From Chryseobacterium herbae (GTDB lineage Bacteria > Bacteroidota > Bacteroidia > Flavobacteriales > Weeksellaceae), in the NCBI RefSeq assembly GCF_025154075.1, contig NZ_JAOAMU010000004.1, positions 62,001 through 126,000 on the forward strand: a stretch of DNA of 64,000 nt. Reading direction: 5' to 3'. Below the pieces are notes generated by a model. It was given only the letters and a program-made list of their open reading frames with translations. It was not told the origin of the DNA and searched no databases. Below are positions 51,259-60,742 of this stretch, in pieces (positions within the stretch are counted from its first letter, which is position 1; each line of letters opens with the position of its first letter). Both the position numbers and the translations under genes were made by a program.

Positions 51259-53556
51259 ATGAAAAATCACGGAACAACTGTTTTTCTATTCCTTTTATTT
51301 TTTGGTTTACCTCTTAAAGCTCAAAAATTTGAAAGATTAATACAATACGTCAATCCTTTAATCGGGACCGAAAAAATGGGACATACCTATCCCGGAGCTA
51401 CCGTTCCTTTCGGAGCTGTTCAGCTGAGCCCGGAAACGGATACGATTTCATATGAACTTAATGGAAAATACAATGGCGAGGTTTATAAATACTGTGCAGG
51501 CTACCGCTATGAAGACAAAACAATCGTAGGCTTCAGCTCAACCCATTTCAGCGGAACGGGACATTCTGATCTTGGAGATTTCCTGATGATGCCCACTGTC
51601 GGTAAACTACAGCTGAATTCGGGAACCGCATCCAATCCTGAAAGCGGTTACAGAAGCAGATTCTCCCATGAAAATGAAAAAGCAGAAGCCGGATATTATA
51701 AAGTCAAGCTTGATGATCATAATATTGTAGCAGAACTAACGGCCTCTACAAGAACCGGAGTTCACCGCTATACCTTTCCAAAGTCTGATCAGGCCCATAT
51801 TATTTTAGACCTTACCGCAGGAATTTATAATTATGAAGGTAAAAATGTATGGACTTACGTTCGGGTAGAAAACGACGGTACAGTGACCGGTTACCGCCAG
51901 ACCAATGGCTGGGCAAGAACCAGAACGGTTTATTTCGCGATGAAATTTTCAAAATCTTTTAAATCATACGGACAGAAAAATTTTGACGGACCTCAGGTAT
52001 ACAGAGGATTCTGGAGAAAATTTGATCAGAATAAAAACTTTCCTGAGATCGCCGGCAAAAACCTTAAAATGTATTTTGATTTCGATACTCAGGAAAATGA
52101 AGCGGTTGAAGTGAAACTGGCCATTTCCCCGGTAAGTCAAACCAATGCTTTGGAAAATCTTGAAAAAGAAACAGGCAATCTGTCTTTTGATCAGATTAAA
52201 GCAAAGGCCCAGGAAAACTGGAATAAAGAATTGAATAAAATTGTTATCAAAGGTTCTGAAACAGAAAAGACGAACTTTTATACCGCGATGTACCATACTT
52301 TCATCAATCCCACCACTTATATGGACATCAATGGGGAATATAAGGGTTTGGATCAGAATACCCATAAAGCGGAAGGTTTCACCAATTATACAACGTTCTC
52401 CATCTGGGATACGTACCGGGCACTTCATCCTTTCTTTAATATCATCCAGCCAAAACGAAATAACGATATGGTTAAATCAATGATGGCGCATTATGATCAG
52501 TTCTCCATGAAAATGCTTCCGATATGGTCCCATTATGCCAACGACAACTGGTGTATGAGCGGTTATCACAGCGTAAGTGTAGTCGCCGATGCGGTGATCA
52601 AAGGAAATTACACCGGTGATCCTAGAGAAGTATTGAAAGCCTGCATCACAACGGCCAACAAAAGAGATTATGAAGGCATCGGATATTACATCGATATGGG
52701 CTATATCCCAGCCGAGAAAAACGGAACTTCAGTTTCCAATACCTTGGAATATGCCTATGACGACTGGGCAATTGCTCAGCTGGCCAAACATTTAGGTGAA
52801 ACAGAAATTTATAATCAGTTTATCAAACGTTCTGAAAACTGGAAAAATAATTTTGATCCGAAAGCCGGATTTATGCGTCCCAGATTAGCAGACGGAAGTT
52901 TCAAAAAAGATTTTGATGTGCTTAGCACTCATGGACAGGGTTTCATAGAAGGAAACTCATGGAACTACAGCTTTTTTGTCCCTCAAAATCCTGATGGTTT
53001 AATGCAGATGATGGGCGGAAAGAAAAAATTCGCTTCAAAACTTGATGAACTTTTCACTATGCATCTTCCCGATGAATTTTTCGCCGATACAGAAGATATT
53101 ACCCGAGAAGGAATTATCGGTGGCTATGTTCACGGAAACGAACCCGCTCATCACGTTGCCTATTTTTACAACTGGGCAGGACAGCCATGGAAAACCCAGG
53201 CTCAGATCCGCCGTATTTTAGAAATGCAGTATAAAGCAACGCCCGACGGTCTTGGAGGAAATGATGATGCAGGGCAAATGAGTGCGTGGTATATTTTAAG
53301 CTCACTCGGATTTTATCCGGTAGCTCCGGGTTCTGAAGATTATTCGATTGGAAGTCCGGCCATAGATCATGCGGTTCTTAATCTTGAAAACGGAAAGACT
53401 TTTGAAATTGAAGCCATCAATCAAAGTCCGAAGAATGTATATGTGGAAAAGATCCTTCTGAATGGAAAAGAGATTAAGAATTTCACCTTAAAACATTCTG
53501 AGATTGTGGCCGGTGGAAAACTTACTTTTTATATGAGTGCGAAGGCGAAGAAATAG
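51259..53556 (+). CDS. Secreted GH92 alpha-mannosidase
   Basis: The 765-residue enzyme has a signal peptide ending near LPLKAQ and the GH92 layout: an N-terminal beta-sandwich starting YVNPLIGTEKMGHTYPGA and an alpha6/alpha6 barrel with GNEPAHHVAYFYNWAGQPWKTQ and GNDDAGQMSAWYILSSLGFY. GH92 enzymes remove alpha-mannose from N-glycans or other mannans with a calcium ion. It carries no T9SS domain and stands alone, not in a sugar-utilisation locus. Confidence 0.94.
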   Translation: MKNHGTTVFLFLLFFGLPLKAQKFERLIQYVNPLIGTEKMGHTYPGATVPFGAVQLSPETDTISYELNGKYNGEVYKYCAGYRYEDKTIVGFSSTHFSGTGHSDLGDFLMMPTVGKLQLNSGTASNPESGYRSRFSHENEKAEAGYYKVKLDDHNIVAELTASTRTGVHRYTFPKSDQAHIILDLTAGIYNYEGKNVWTYVRVENDGTVTGYRQTNGWARTRTVYFAMKFSKSFKSYGQKNFDGPQVYRGFWRKFDQNKNFPEIAGKNLKMYFDFDTQENEAVEVKLAISPVSQTNALENLEKETGNLSFDQIKAKAQENWNKELNKIVIKGSETEKTNFYTAMYHTFINPTTYMDINGEYKGLDQNTHKAEGFTNYTTFSIWDTYRALHPFFNIIQPKRNNDMVKSMMAHYDQFSMKMLPIWSHYANDNWCMSGYHSVSVVADAVIKGNYTGDPREVLKACITTANKRDYEGIGYYIDMGYIPAEKNGTSVSNTLEYAYDDWAIAQLAKHLGETEIYNQFIKRSENWKNNFDPKAGFMRPRLADGSFKKDFDVLSTHGQGFIEGNSWNYSFFVPQNPDGLMQMMGGKKKFASKLDELFTMHLPDEFFADTEDITREGIIGGYVHGNEPAHHVAYFYNWAGQPWKTQAQIRRILEMQYKATPDGLGGNDDAGQMSAWYILSSLGFYPVAPGSEDYSIGSPAIDHAVLNLENGKTFEIEAINQSPKNVYVEKILLNGKEIKNFTLKHSEIVAGGKLTFYMSAKAKK

Positions 53557-53585
53557 TTCTTTAAACACAAATTTTCACACTGTTG

Positions 53586-53655
53586 ATTAAACACAAATAC
53601 CACAAATGATGTACACAAATATTCACAAACATCTGTGTACATCTGAGAAATCTGT
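53586..53655. repeat. Imperfect inverted repeat (ACACAAAT type)
   Basis: GATGTACACA (about 53607-53616) pairs with TGTGTACATC further right. Such ACACAAATG elements are common in flavobacterial gaps. Function is unknown. Confidence 0.45.
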
Positions 53656-53727
53656 GGTCAAAAAAATATAACTAAAAATTTTCTCAGATAAGGATTCTAC
53701 TTTCAAATCCTGAATTAATAGAAAACA

Positions 53728-53759
53728 AAAGGGCAAATAGCTTTATTTGCCCTTTTTAT
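53728..53759. terminator. Bidirectional terminator
   Basis: AAAGGGCAAAT (53728-53738) pairs with ATTTGCCCTTT (53745-53755). It separates convergent GH92 and pyrC genes. Confidence 0.85.
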
Positions 53760-53781
53760 TATTTTGATTTTTATCTTAGCA

Positions 53782-55119
53782 CTATTCTCTTACTTCAAAA
53801 AGAAGTCTTTCTCCGAATTTTTCTTCTGCAATATTCCCGTTATCATACACCAAATGTCCATTCACAAAAGTCTGGGTTACTTTAGAGTGTAAATTCATTC
53901 CTTCCAGAGGGCTCCAGCCACATTTATACAGAAGATTATCTTTAGCTACCGTCCAGTCTGCATTCACATCAACCAAAACAAGATCTGCCTTATAGCCTTC
54001 TCTCACAAAACCTCTTTTCTCCACTCTGAAAAGGATGGCCGGATTGTGACACATTTTTTCAACGATCTTTTCCAAAGAAATTTTTCCATTATGGTAATTT
54101 TCCAACATCACAGGTAGTGAATGTTGTACCAAAGGAGCACCGGAAGGGCATTTTGTATAGACATTCTGTTTTTCTTCAGCTGTATGAGGTGCATGATCTG
54201 TCGCGATCACATCAATCCTGTCATCCAGAAGCGCTTCCCAAAGTGCATCTTTGTCTTTCTGAGTTTTTACAGCCGGATTCCATTTGATCAGAGAACCTTT
54301 GGTTTCATAATCGTCATTCGTAAATGTCAGATGATGAACACAAACTTCAGCGGTAATTTTTTTATCTTTTAATGGAATATCATTTCTGAAAAGTTCCATC
54401 TCTTTTGCGGTGGAAAGGTGGAAAACGTGAAGTCTTGCTCCTGTTTTCTCTGCTAATTCAATTGCCTTCGAAGATGATTTATAGCAAGCTTCTTCACTTC
54501 TGATCAGATGATGAAATTTCACAGGAATATCCTCTCCATATTCATCAAGGTAGGTTTGCGTATTGGCTCTGATTGTAGCTTCATCTTCACAGTGAACGGC
54601 GATCAGCATTTTTGTACTGCTGAAAATATTCTCCAGCGTTTTCGGATTGTCTACCAGCATATTTCCTGTAGAAGAGCCTAAGAATAATTTAATTCCCGGC
54701 ACATTTCTCGGATTGGTCTTTAAAACTTCTTCAAGATTATCATTCGTTCCGCCCATCATAAAACCATAGTTGGCGTATGCTTTTTGGGAACCGATCACAT
54801 ATTTGTCCGCTAATAATTCCTGGGTGACCGCATTGGGAACCGTATTCGGCTGATCGATAAAACTTGTGATTCCACCGGCGATGGCAGCTCTCGATTCTGT
54901 TTCAATATCTCCTTTATGTGTCAGTCCCGGGTCTCTGAAATGCACCTGATCGTCTATGACACCAGGCAGAAGATATTTTCCGGAACCGTCAATGATCTGA
55001 TCTGCCTCTTCGGAAATAGAGGAATCTATTCTGGAGATCAGGTCATTTTCTATTAAGACATCGCTTTCGAAGATCTTACCTTCGTTCACGATCTTTACAT
55101 TTTTGATTAGGGTCTTCAT
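53782..55119 (-). CDS. pyrC: Dihydroorotase
   Basis: The 445-residue enzyme closes carbamoyl-aspartate to dihydroorotate in pyrimidine synthesis. The amidohydrolase features are PGVIDDQVHFRDPG at the first metal loop, AVHCEDE, HVFHLST and the catalytic Asp in IATDHAPH. The canonical DxHxHxR is here DDQVHFR, with Gln for the first His, a form I know from other Bacteroidota. It is monocistronic. Confidence 0.92.
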   Translation of the reverse strand: MKTLIKNVKIVNEGKIFESDVLIENDLISRIDSSISEEADQIIDGSGKYLLPGVIDDQVHFRDPGLTHKGDIETESRAAIAGGITSFIDQPNTVPNAVTQELLADKYVIGSQKAYANYGFMMGGTNDNLEEVLKTNPRNVPGIKLFLGSSTGNMLVDNPKTLENIFSSTKMLIAVHCEDEATIRANTQTYLDEYGEDIPVKFHHLIRSEEACYKSSSKAIELAEKTGARLHVFHLSTAKEMELFRNDIPLKDKKITAEVCVHHLTFTNDDYETKGSLIKWNPAVKTQKDKDALWEALLDDRIDVIATDHAPHTAEEKQNVYTKCPSGAPLVQHSLPVMLENYHNGKISLEKIVEKMCHNPAILFRVEKRGFVREGYKADLVLVDVNADWTVAKDNLLYKCGWSPLEGMNLHSKVTQTFVNGHLVYDNGNIAEEKFGERLLFEVRE

Positions 55120-55135
55120 TTTTTACTTTAGAAAT

Positions 55136-55244
55136 TAGATGTTAGATATTAGAAGTTAGATGTCAGAAAATTTTTAAGATAAAAATTATAAGTGCTTGAT
55201 AAAACTGCAATCACTAATTTCTAACTTCTAATATCTAACATCTA
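55136..55244. repeat. Perfect 23-bp inverted repeat of TTAGATATTAGAAG units
   Basis: The arms at 55136-55158 and 55222-55244 are exact reverse complements, enclosing 63 bases upstream of pyrC. The same unit forms the repeat at 16886-16961. Further copies probably exist elsewhere in the genome. Confidence 0.75.
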
Positions 55245-55312
55245 CAAAAAGCAAAATTAAGGTTTATGAATGAATTTTAATGTCGACGAATATAAATCAA
55301 TTTCTAAATATT

Positions 55313-55320
55313 TACATTTG
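55313..55320 (+). promoter_or_regulatory. TAnnTTTG element in front of flippase gene
   Basis: TACATTTG lies 17 bases before the TTG at 55337. If active, it would place the transcript start after the ATG at 55280, which supports the TTG start. Confidence 0.45.
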
Positions 55321-55336
55321 CATAAAATTTTCGAAT

Positions 55337-56791
55337 TTGTATAAGAAATTATTCGGTCAGACCGCCGTATATGGGCTTAGTTCAGTATTAGTCCGTATTT
55401 TCCCGTTCATCATCGCACCTATCGTGACAAAGGCTTTCGGGCCTGCGGCTTCATCACCCTTTGTAGACTGGTATTCCATCGCAGGAGTAATTACGGTTCT
55501 CCTTACCCACGGTATGGAAACCTCTTTTTTCCGTTTTGCACAGGAAGAAAGCATTGATAAAAAAACATTGATTTCAACATGTTCGGTAAGTATTATCAGC
55601 ATTGCCCTGATCTATCTGGGCTTAGGCTATGTCTTCAGAAACGAACTCGCAATAGCATTTGAAACTCCTGACCAGGTCAACTACCTTGTCATCTTTCTAT
55701 TTATCCTTTCTCTGGATGCATTTTCTACCATTCCTTCGGCTATACTAAGACTGCAGGGGAAAGCTTTCAAGTATATGTTTTCCAAGGTGGCAGGATCTGT
55801 CGTTTACTTTTTGCTGGTTATATTTTTCATCAGATGGCTTCCAAAACATCCGGAAGGAATTTTCGGTTTAAAATATGATCCTCAATTGGGCGTAGGTTAT
55901 GTATTCATCGCCAATTTAGTACAGAGTATCATTACATTACTGATTGTAGGAAAAGAATTTTTCAGCTTCAGTCTTTCCAAATTTGATTTTAAGTTATGGA
56001 AAAGAATCATGAATTATTCATGGCCGGTAATGATTGCAGGACTGGCAGGAATCGTTAACCAGACGTTGGATAGACAGTTTCTTAAATATTTACTTCCTCC
56101 GGACGAAGCCCGCCATCAGATTGGAGTATACGGAGCAGTGTATAAAATCGCTACTTTTATTACAGTTTTTCGACAGGCTTATCAGCTCGGTATAGAGCCA
56201 TATTTTTTCTCAAGTTTTAAAAATAAGGATTCACATAAAACCTACGCTGTACTGATGGATGTTTTTGTCATCTGCAGCTGTGTCATTTATATGGGACTGA
56301 TGGTAAACCTTCAGTGGATTTCGGAAAAATATCTGAGCAATCCGCTTTATTATGAAGGGATTGAAATCATCCCGTTTGTGATGCTGGGTGCCTTATTCCT
56401 GGGAATTTATCTTAATCTTTCGATCTGGTATAAATTATCTGACCAAACCAGAGTCGGTTTATATATATCCGTGATTGGGGCATGTATTACCGTTTTCATT
56501 AACTTCTTCTTTATTCCGGAATATGGATATTGGGCAAGTGCCATGGCTGCGCTGATTACCTTTATGTCTATGATGGTCATTTCATACATCTGGGGACAGA
56601 AACAATATCCGATTCATTATAATACCGGAAAAATAGCACTCTATTTAGTCTTTACTATTTCCTGTTCCTTGGTATCCTTCTATTTTTTCAGAACCAATTA
56701 CTTTGTAGGAAATTTATTTTTACTTCTTTTTATTGGCCTCGTAGTCTATAAAGAGAAGGCTATCGTATCCAAAATACTAAAAAAGTCTTAG
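55337..56791 (+). CDS. Polysaccharide flippase (Wzx-like, MOP family)
   Basis: I chose the TTG at 55337 as the start (LYKKLFGQTAVYGLSS, read as Met), because a TAnnTTTG lies at 55313 inside the longer ATG frame from 55280. This gives 484 residues with about 12-14 membrane helices. The GLSSVLVRIFPFIIAPIVTKAFG start is typical of the oligosaccharide flippase family, which moves lipid-linked sugars across the inner membrane. It lies in a cell-envelope run with a sugar nucleotidyltransferase. The start is not certain. Confidence 0.85.
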   Translation: MYKKLFGQTAVYGLSSVLVRIFPFIIAPIVTKAFGPAASSPFVDWYSIAGVITVLLTHGMETSFFRFAQEESIDKKTLISTCSVSIISIALIYLGLGYVFRNELAIAFETPDQVNYLVIFLFILSLDAFSTIPSAILRLQGKAFKYMFSKVAGSVVYFLLVIFFIRWLPKHPEGIFGLKYDPQLGVGYVFIANLVQSIITLLIVGKEFFSFSLSKFDFKLWKRIMNYSWPVMIAGLAGIVNQTLDRQFLKYLLPPDEARHQIGVYGAVYKIATFITVFRQAYQLGIEPYFFSSFKNKDSHKTYAVLMDVFVICSCVIYMGLMVNLQWISEKYLSNPLYYEGIEIIPFVMLGALFLGIYLNLSIWYKLSDQTRVGLYISVIGACITVFINFFFIPEYGYWASAMAALITFMSMMVISYIWGQKQYPIHYNTGKIALYLVFTISCSLVSFYFFRTNYFVGNLFLLLFIGLVVYKEKAIVSKILKKS

Positions 56792-56946
56792 GATATGGCC
56801 TCTAATTTGATACTATTGAGTTCTTTAAAAAAAATTAAACAGAAGCTTGCAAAGATGATAAATATTACGATCAGCAATGATTTAAATTATTACCTTTAGC
56901 CGTACCAAAATAAAAACTAACAAATAAAAACATTGTCATATAGTCT

Positions 56947-57963
56947 ATGAAAATAATTGTTCCTATGGCTGGACGCGGTTCCAGATTACGTCCACATACT
57001 CTGACCGTTCCTAAACCTCTTATTCCTATTGCAGGAAAACCTATCGTACAGAGACTGGTAGAAGATATTGCTAAAGTAGCAGGTGAAAAAATTGAAGAAG
57101 TAGCATTTATCATTGGAGATTTCGGACCGGAGATTGAAAAATCTTTACTTCTGATAGCCGAAAAACTGGGAGCAAAAGGCAGTATTTATTACCAGAACGA
57201 TCCGCTGGGTACCGCACACGCTATCAAATGTGCTGAAGACTCCATGCAGGGAGATGTGGTGATTGCTTTTGCAGATACTCTTTTCCGTGCAGATTTCCAG
57301 CTGGATAAAAATTCGGATGGAGTGATCTGGGTGAAAAGCGTAGAAGATCCTTCTGCTTTCGGAGTGGTAAAATTAGACAACTATGGTTTCATTACAGACT
57401 TCGTGGAAAAACCTCAGACCTTTGTATCGGACCTTGCCATCATCGGAATTTATTATTTCAACAGTGCTGAGAAACTGATGGAAGAGATCAATTATATTAT
57501 GGACAATAATATAAAAAATGGTAATGAATACCAGTTGACAACCGCACTGGAAAACCTGAGAGCCAAAGGAGCAAAATTCACTCTAGGAAAAGTAAACGAC
57601 TGGATGGACTGCGGAAACAAAAATGCTACCGTAGAAACCAACAGCAAAATCCTTGCGTACGAGATAGAAGAAATGAATAATTATCCTGCATCAGCGGTTA
57701 TCGAAAATTCATTGATTATCCAGCCGTGTTTTATCGGTGAAAACGTAAAGATCTCCAATTCAAAAGTAGGTCCTGGAGTTTCACTGGGTAACAATACGAT
57801 CATCGTTAATTCCAATATCGAAAACTCCCTGATCCAGGAAAACACAAGAATTAATCACGGAAACCTTTCCAACTCTATGATTGGAAATTCCGCACAATAC
57901 TTTGGAGTGGCCAGAGAAATCTCATTAGGTGACTACTCTGTTTTAGATTTTTTATCTAAATAA
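56947..57963 (+). CDS. Sugar-phosphate nucleotidyltransferase
   Basis: The 338-residue enzyme begins with the nucleotide-binding MAGRGSRLRPHTLTVPKPLIPIAGKP and ends with a left-handed beta-helix of hexapeptide repeats (ISNSKVGPGVSLGNNTIIV). It would make an NDP-sugar, such as a dTDP- or UDP-sugar for polysaccharide or LPS synthesis. It resembles the GlmU/RmlA-like group; the sugar is not clear from sequence. The following gene encodes a DUF4292 lipoprotein. Confidence 0.88.
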   Translation: MKIIVPMAGRGSRLRPHTLTVPKPLIPIAGKPIVQRLVEDIAKVAGEKIEEVAFIIGDFGPEIEKSLLLIAEKLGAKGSIYYQNDPLGTAHAIKCAEDSMQGDVVIAFADTLFRADFQLDKNSDGVIWVKSVEDPSAFGVVKLDNYGFITDFVEKPQTFVSDLAIIGIYYFNSAEKLMEEINYIMDNNIKNGNEYQLTTALENLRAKGAKFTLGKVNDWMDCGNKNATVETNSKILAYEIEEMNNYPASAVIENSLIIQPCFIGENVKISNSKVGPGVSLGNNTIIVNSNIENSLIQENTRINHGNLSNSMIGNSAQYFGVAREISLGDYSVLDFLSK

Positions 57964-58000
57964 GATCAGAAATAATTCATATAAAACAAGATACATCCGG

Positions 58001-58028
58001 ACCACACAACATTTTTTGTGTGGTTTGG
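58001..58028 (+). terminator. Terminator of nucleotidyltransferase gene
   Basis: ACCACACAA (58001-58009) pairs with TTGTGTGGT (58016-58024). Confidence 0.75.
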
Positions 58029-58071
58029 CTTTAATATTGCAGCGTTTTTTCTTTAATTGAAAGATAAATAC

Positions 58072-58917
58072 ATGAAAAACTGGATCCCGATACTTTTACT
58101 ATTTCTTACCCTTTCCTCCTGTAAAACTAGAAATGCGGCCAAAAACAACAGCAAAGCGCAGGATAGCACTGCTGTAGCTACAGATGACAACCGCAATCCC
58201 AAAGATGCCAACGAGGCGGTAAGAGACAAGTTCTCGTTCTATGAGCACGTGGTGGTTCCTCTGAAATTTGACCAGGTTAAGATCAACAGTAAAGTAAATG
58301 TGGAAACCGGAAGCTTTATTCCGACTCTTGATGCGGTGATCTATATTGAAAACGATAAAAAAGTATGGATGAATCTTCAGGCGTTTTTTTTCAATGTAGC
58401 CAAAGGGATTGCAACTCCTGAAGGAATTAAAGGACAGGACAAAACCAGCAAAACCTATATTGATTCCGATTTTGATTATCTGAATAAACTGCTTAATGTG
58501 AATTTCATCGATTACAAATCGTTGGAAAAAATACTGATGGGCAGAACTTTTGTTAAGATCAGCGATTCTCAGTTTACCCTGACCCAAAACGCACAGGGCT
58601 TTAAAATGGTTTCCAACGCTAATCAAAAAATTACTACGGATGAGAAAACCAGAGAGTATAAAATTGAGCTTAACTATGATACGAATTATGATCTGCTAAG
58701 CGTGAATTTAAAGGATGTTTTATCTACCGACGAACTGGAAATCTCTTATAGTAACTGGAATGAATACAATGGAATCCGACTTCCGAAAAATGTTAAAATA
58801 ATTATAAAAGGCTCAAAATCTAGTCAGATTTTACTGGAAAACACGAAATTTGACTTTTCGAGGATGGAAACACCTTATTCTGTACCATCCAGTTATAAGA
58901 AAATTGAGATTAAATGA
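58072..58917 (+). CDS. DUF4292 lipoprotein
   Basis: I use the ATG at 58072 (MKNWIPILLLFLTLSSCKT), a lipoprotein signal with the lipid Cys at residue 17. The 281-residue product is a mostly beta protein with the DUF4292 pattern (VVVPLKFDQVKINSKVNVET and KIELNYDTNYDLLSVNLKDVL). The family is typical of Flavobacteriia and is usually next to an EnvC-like gene, as here, with a four-base overlap. Function is unknown; an outer-envelope role is likely. Confidence 0.88.
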   Translation: MKNWIPILLLFLTLSSCKTRNAAKNNSKAQDSTAVATDDNRNPKDANEAVRDKFSFYEHVVVPLKFDQVKINSKVNVETGSFIPTLDAVIYIENDKKVWMNLQAFFFNVAKGIATPEGIKGQDKTSKTYIDSDFDYLNKLLNVNFIDYKSLEKILMGRTFVKISDSQFTLTQNAQGFKMVSNANQKITTDEKTREYKIELNYDTNYDLLSVNLKDVLSTDELEISYSNWNEYNGIRLPKNVKIIIKGSKSSQILLENTKFDFSRMETPYSVPSSYKKIEIK

Positions 58918-60476
58918 TTAAAAAATTTAGCTTTTTAATAGGTATTCTACTGTTCGGCCTGCATCAGGGACAGCAGAACAAGGAACAGCTTCAGAAACAG
59001 AATGCCGATCTTAAAAAACAAATTGTACAGATAAATACAGATCTGGCTAAAACCAGAACCGAATCTAAACTTTCAGTGGCCTATCTTACCAACGTCAATA
59101 AGAAACTGACGTTGCGAGAAAAGGTGTACACCAATACTCAGAAAGAAAAAAGATTTATTGAAGATGAGATTTACCTGCGTCAGCTGGAAATCAACCGTCA
59201 GAACAAAGAATTAATTGTTCTGAGAAAGAATTATGCCCAGGTTTTGGTCAATGCGTACAAAAACAAAGGGGTACAGAACAAAGTAACTTTTATTCTTTCG
59301 TCCAAAAATCTGGGTGAAGCCATAAGAAGGGTTCAATACCTGAAACAGTACGCTGACTTTCAGGATAAAAAAGCTGCAGAAATAAGCAATGCAGCTGCTC
59401 AAATCAAAAAATCAATCGCACAGAAACAGAGCTCTGCAAGAGAAAAAGATAATCTTCTTGTGAACCAGCAGAAAGATCTGACCACCATCAATGCAGAAAG
59501 AGCCCAAAAGGAACAGTTATTGTCTGATTTCAAGAAAAATGAAGCCAAACTTACCGTAGAACTTAAGCAGAAGCAGGTTCAGTCTAAAACTTTGGAAGGA
59601 CAGATCAGAGCCATCATTGCGGAAGAAATCAGAATAGCAAAAGCTGAAGAAGAAGCCAGAAGAAAAGCCGAGGCTGAAAAAATCCGTATGGCTAAACTGA
59701 TTGCAGAAAGAGAAAAAGCAAGAATTGAAGCTGAAGCTAAAGCCAGATCTGAGGCTCTGGAAAGAGAAAGAAAGCTGGCAGAAATTGAAGCTAAAAAAGC
59801 AGCCGATCTTGCTGCAAAAAGAGCTGAAGAGGAGAAAAAACGTAATGAAGAAGCTGCAAGAGCCGAATCCAGTGCAAAAGATGAAGCCAGAAGAGTGGCC
59901 GCTAAAAAAGCATCTGATGAAGCGAATGCAAGATCAAAAGAAGCTACAGATAAGCTTGTTGCCGCAAGAGCTGCAGAAGCTGCGCTGAACAAGAAAAAAG
60001 AAGAAGAGAAAAAGGCCGCTGAAACAAAAGCAATGACCAGCTACGGAGTGACAACCTCTACCGGTAGCAGTTTTGCAGACAGCAGAGGAAAACTTGGATA
60101 TCCTGCGGACAGAGCCGGACAGGTAACCCACCGATTTGGAAGACAGCCGCACCCGGTTTTCAAAAATATTGTTGAAGATAATACAGGAATCAAAATTGCA
60201 GTTCCTTCAGGAACACGTGCAAAATCCGTATATCCGGGAACCGTCTCTTCGGTATTGGCAAACAGCGACGGAACAAAAACCGTTATGGTAAAACATGGAA
60301 GCTATTTCACGATCTATTCTAACCTTGGAAACGCTAGTGTCTCCAAAGGGCAGCAGGTTTCTTCCGGTACTCCGGTAGGTACGGTGGCTCAGGATTTCGA
60401 TGGTTCTTATACCCTTGATTTCCAAGTATGGAACGGAAATACACCAGTTGACCCATTAGGTTGGATTTCGTATTAA
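58914..60476 (+). CDS. EnvC-like murein hydrolase activator (M23 family)
   Basis: The 520-residue protein has a signal peptide, a long coiled coil (about 20-380, Glu/Lys/Ala-rich) and a C-terminal LytM domain. The LytM motif is degenerate: the metal-binding GID is GIK here and the later LHFE is LDFQ. That matches the catalytically dead EnvC type, which binds and activates amidases during division. It overlaps the DUF4292 gene by four bases and is followed by tatA. Confidence 0.88.
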   Translation: MIKKFSFLIGILLFGLHQGQQNKEQLQKQNADLKKQIVQINTDLAKTRTESKLSVAYLTNVNKKLTLREKVYTNTQKEKRFIEDEIYLRQLEINRQNKELIVLRKNYAQVLVNAYKNKGVQNKVTFILSSKNLGEAIRRVQYLKQYADFQDKKAAEISNAAAQIKKSIAQKQSSAREKDNLLVNQQKDLTTINAERAQKEQLLSDFKKNEAKLTVELKQKQVQSKTLEGQIRAIIAEEIRIAKAEEEARRKAEAEKIRMAKLIAEREKARIEAEAKARSEALERERKLAEIEAKKAADLAAKRAEEEKKRNEEAARAESSAKDEARRVAAKKASDEANARSKEATDKLVAARAAEAALNKKKEEEKKAAETKAMTSYGVTTSTGSSFADSRGKLGYPADRAGQVTHRFGRQPHPVFKNIVEDNTGIKIAVPSGTRAKSVYPGTVSSVLANSDGTKTVMVKHGSYFTIYSNLGNASVSKGQQVSSGTPVGTVAQDFDGSYTLDFQVWNGNTPVDPLGWISY

Positions 60477-60508
60477 AAAAAGCTTTAACTTTGCAAAAAT
60501 CTTAAGAG

Positions 60509-60727
60509 ATGAATACACTAACAATACTAGCCTTATCTTGGCAGCACATCCTTATCGTAGCGATACTTTTGGTATTGCTTTTTGGAGGAAAGAAAATTCC
60601 GGAATTAATGAGAGGAGTTGGTTCAGGAATCAAAGAATTTAAAGATGCGGTGAAGGAAGAAGACAAGCCAGGTTCTGACAAAGCCTCTTCTACCAACAAC
60701 ACCAATAATAATACTCCCAGCAACTAA
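60509..60727 (+). CDS. tatA: TatA/TatE twin-arginine translocase subunit
   Basis: The 72-residue protein has one membrane helix (LSWQHILIVAILLVLLF), the hinge FGGKKIPE and an amphipathic stretch, then a polar Asn/Ser tail. TatA forms the pore of the twin-arginine route that exports folded proteins. It lies in the EnvC operon, a frequent flavobacterial arrangement. Confidence 0.93.
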   Translation: MNTLTILALSWQHILIVAILLVLLFGGKKIPELMRGVGSGIKEFKDAVKEEDKPGSDKASSTNNTNNNTPSN

Positions 60728-60742
60728 AATTCCTCAGAATTA

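Noticed and set aside
59579..59992. Ala/Ser-rich frames opposite the EnvC coiled coil
   Set aside because: They are shadows of the Glu/Lys/Ala-rich coiled coil in another frame.
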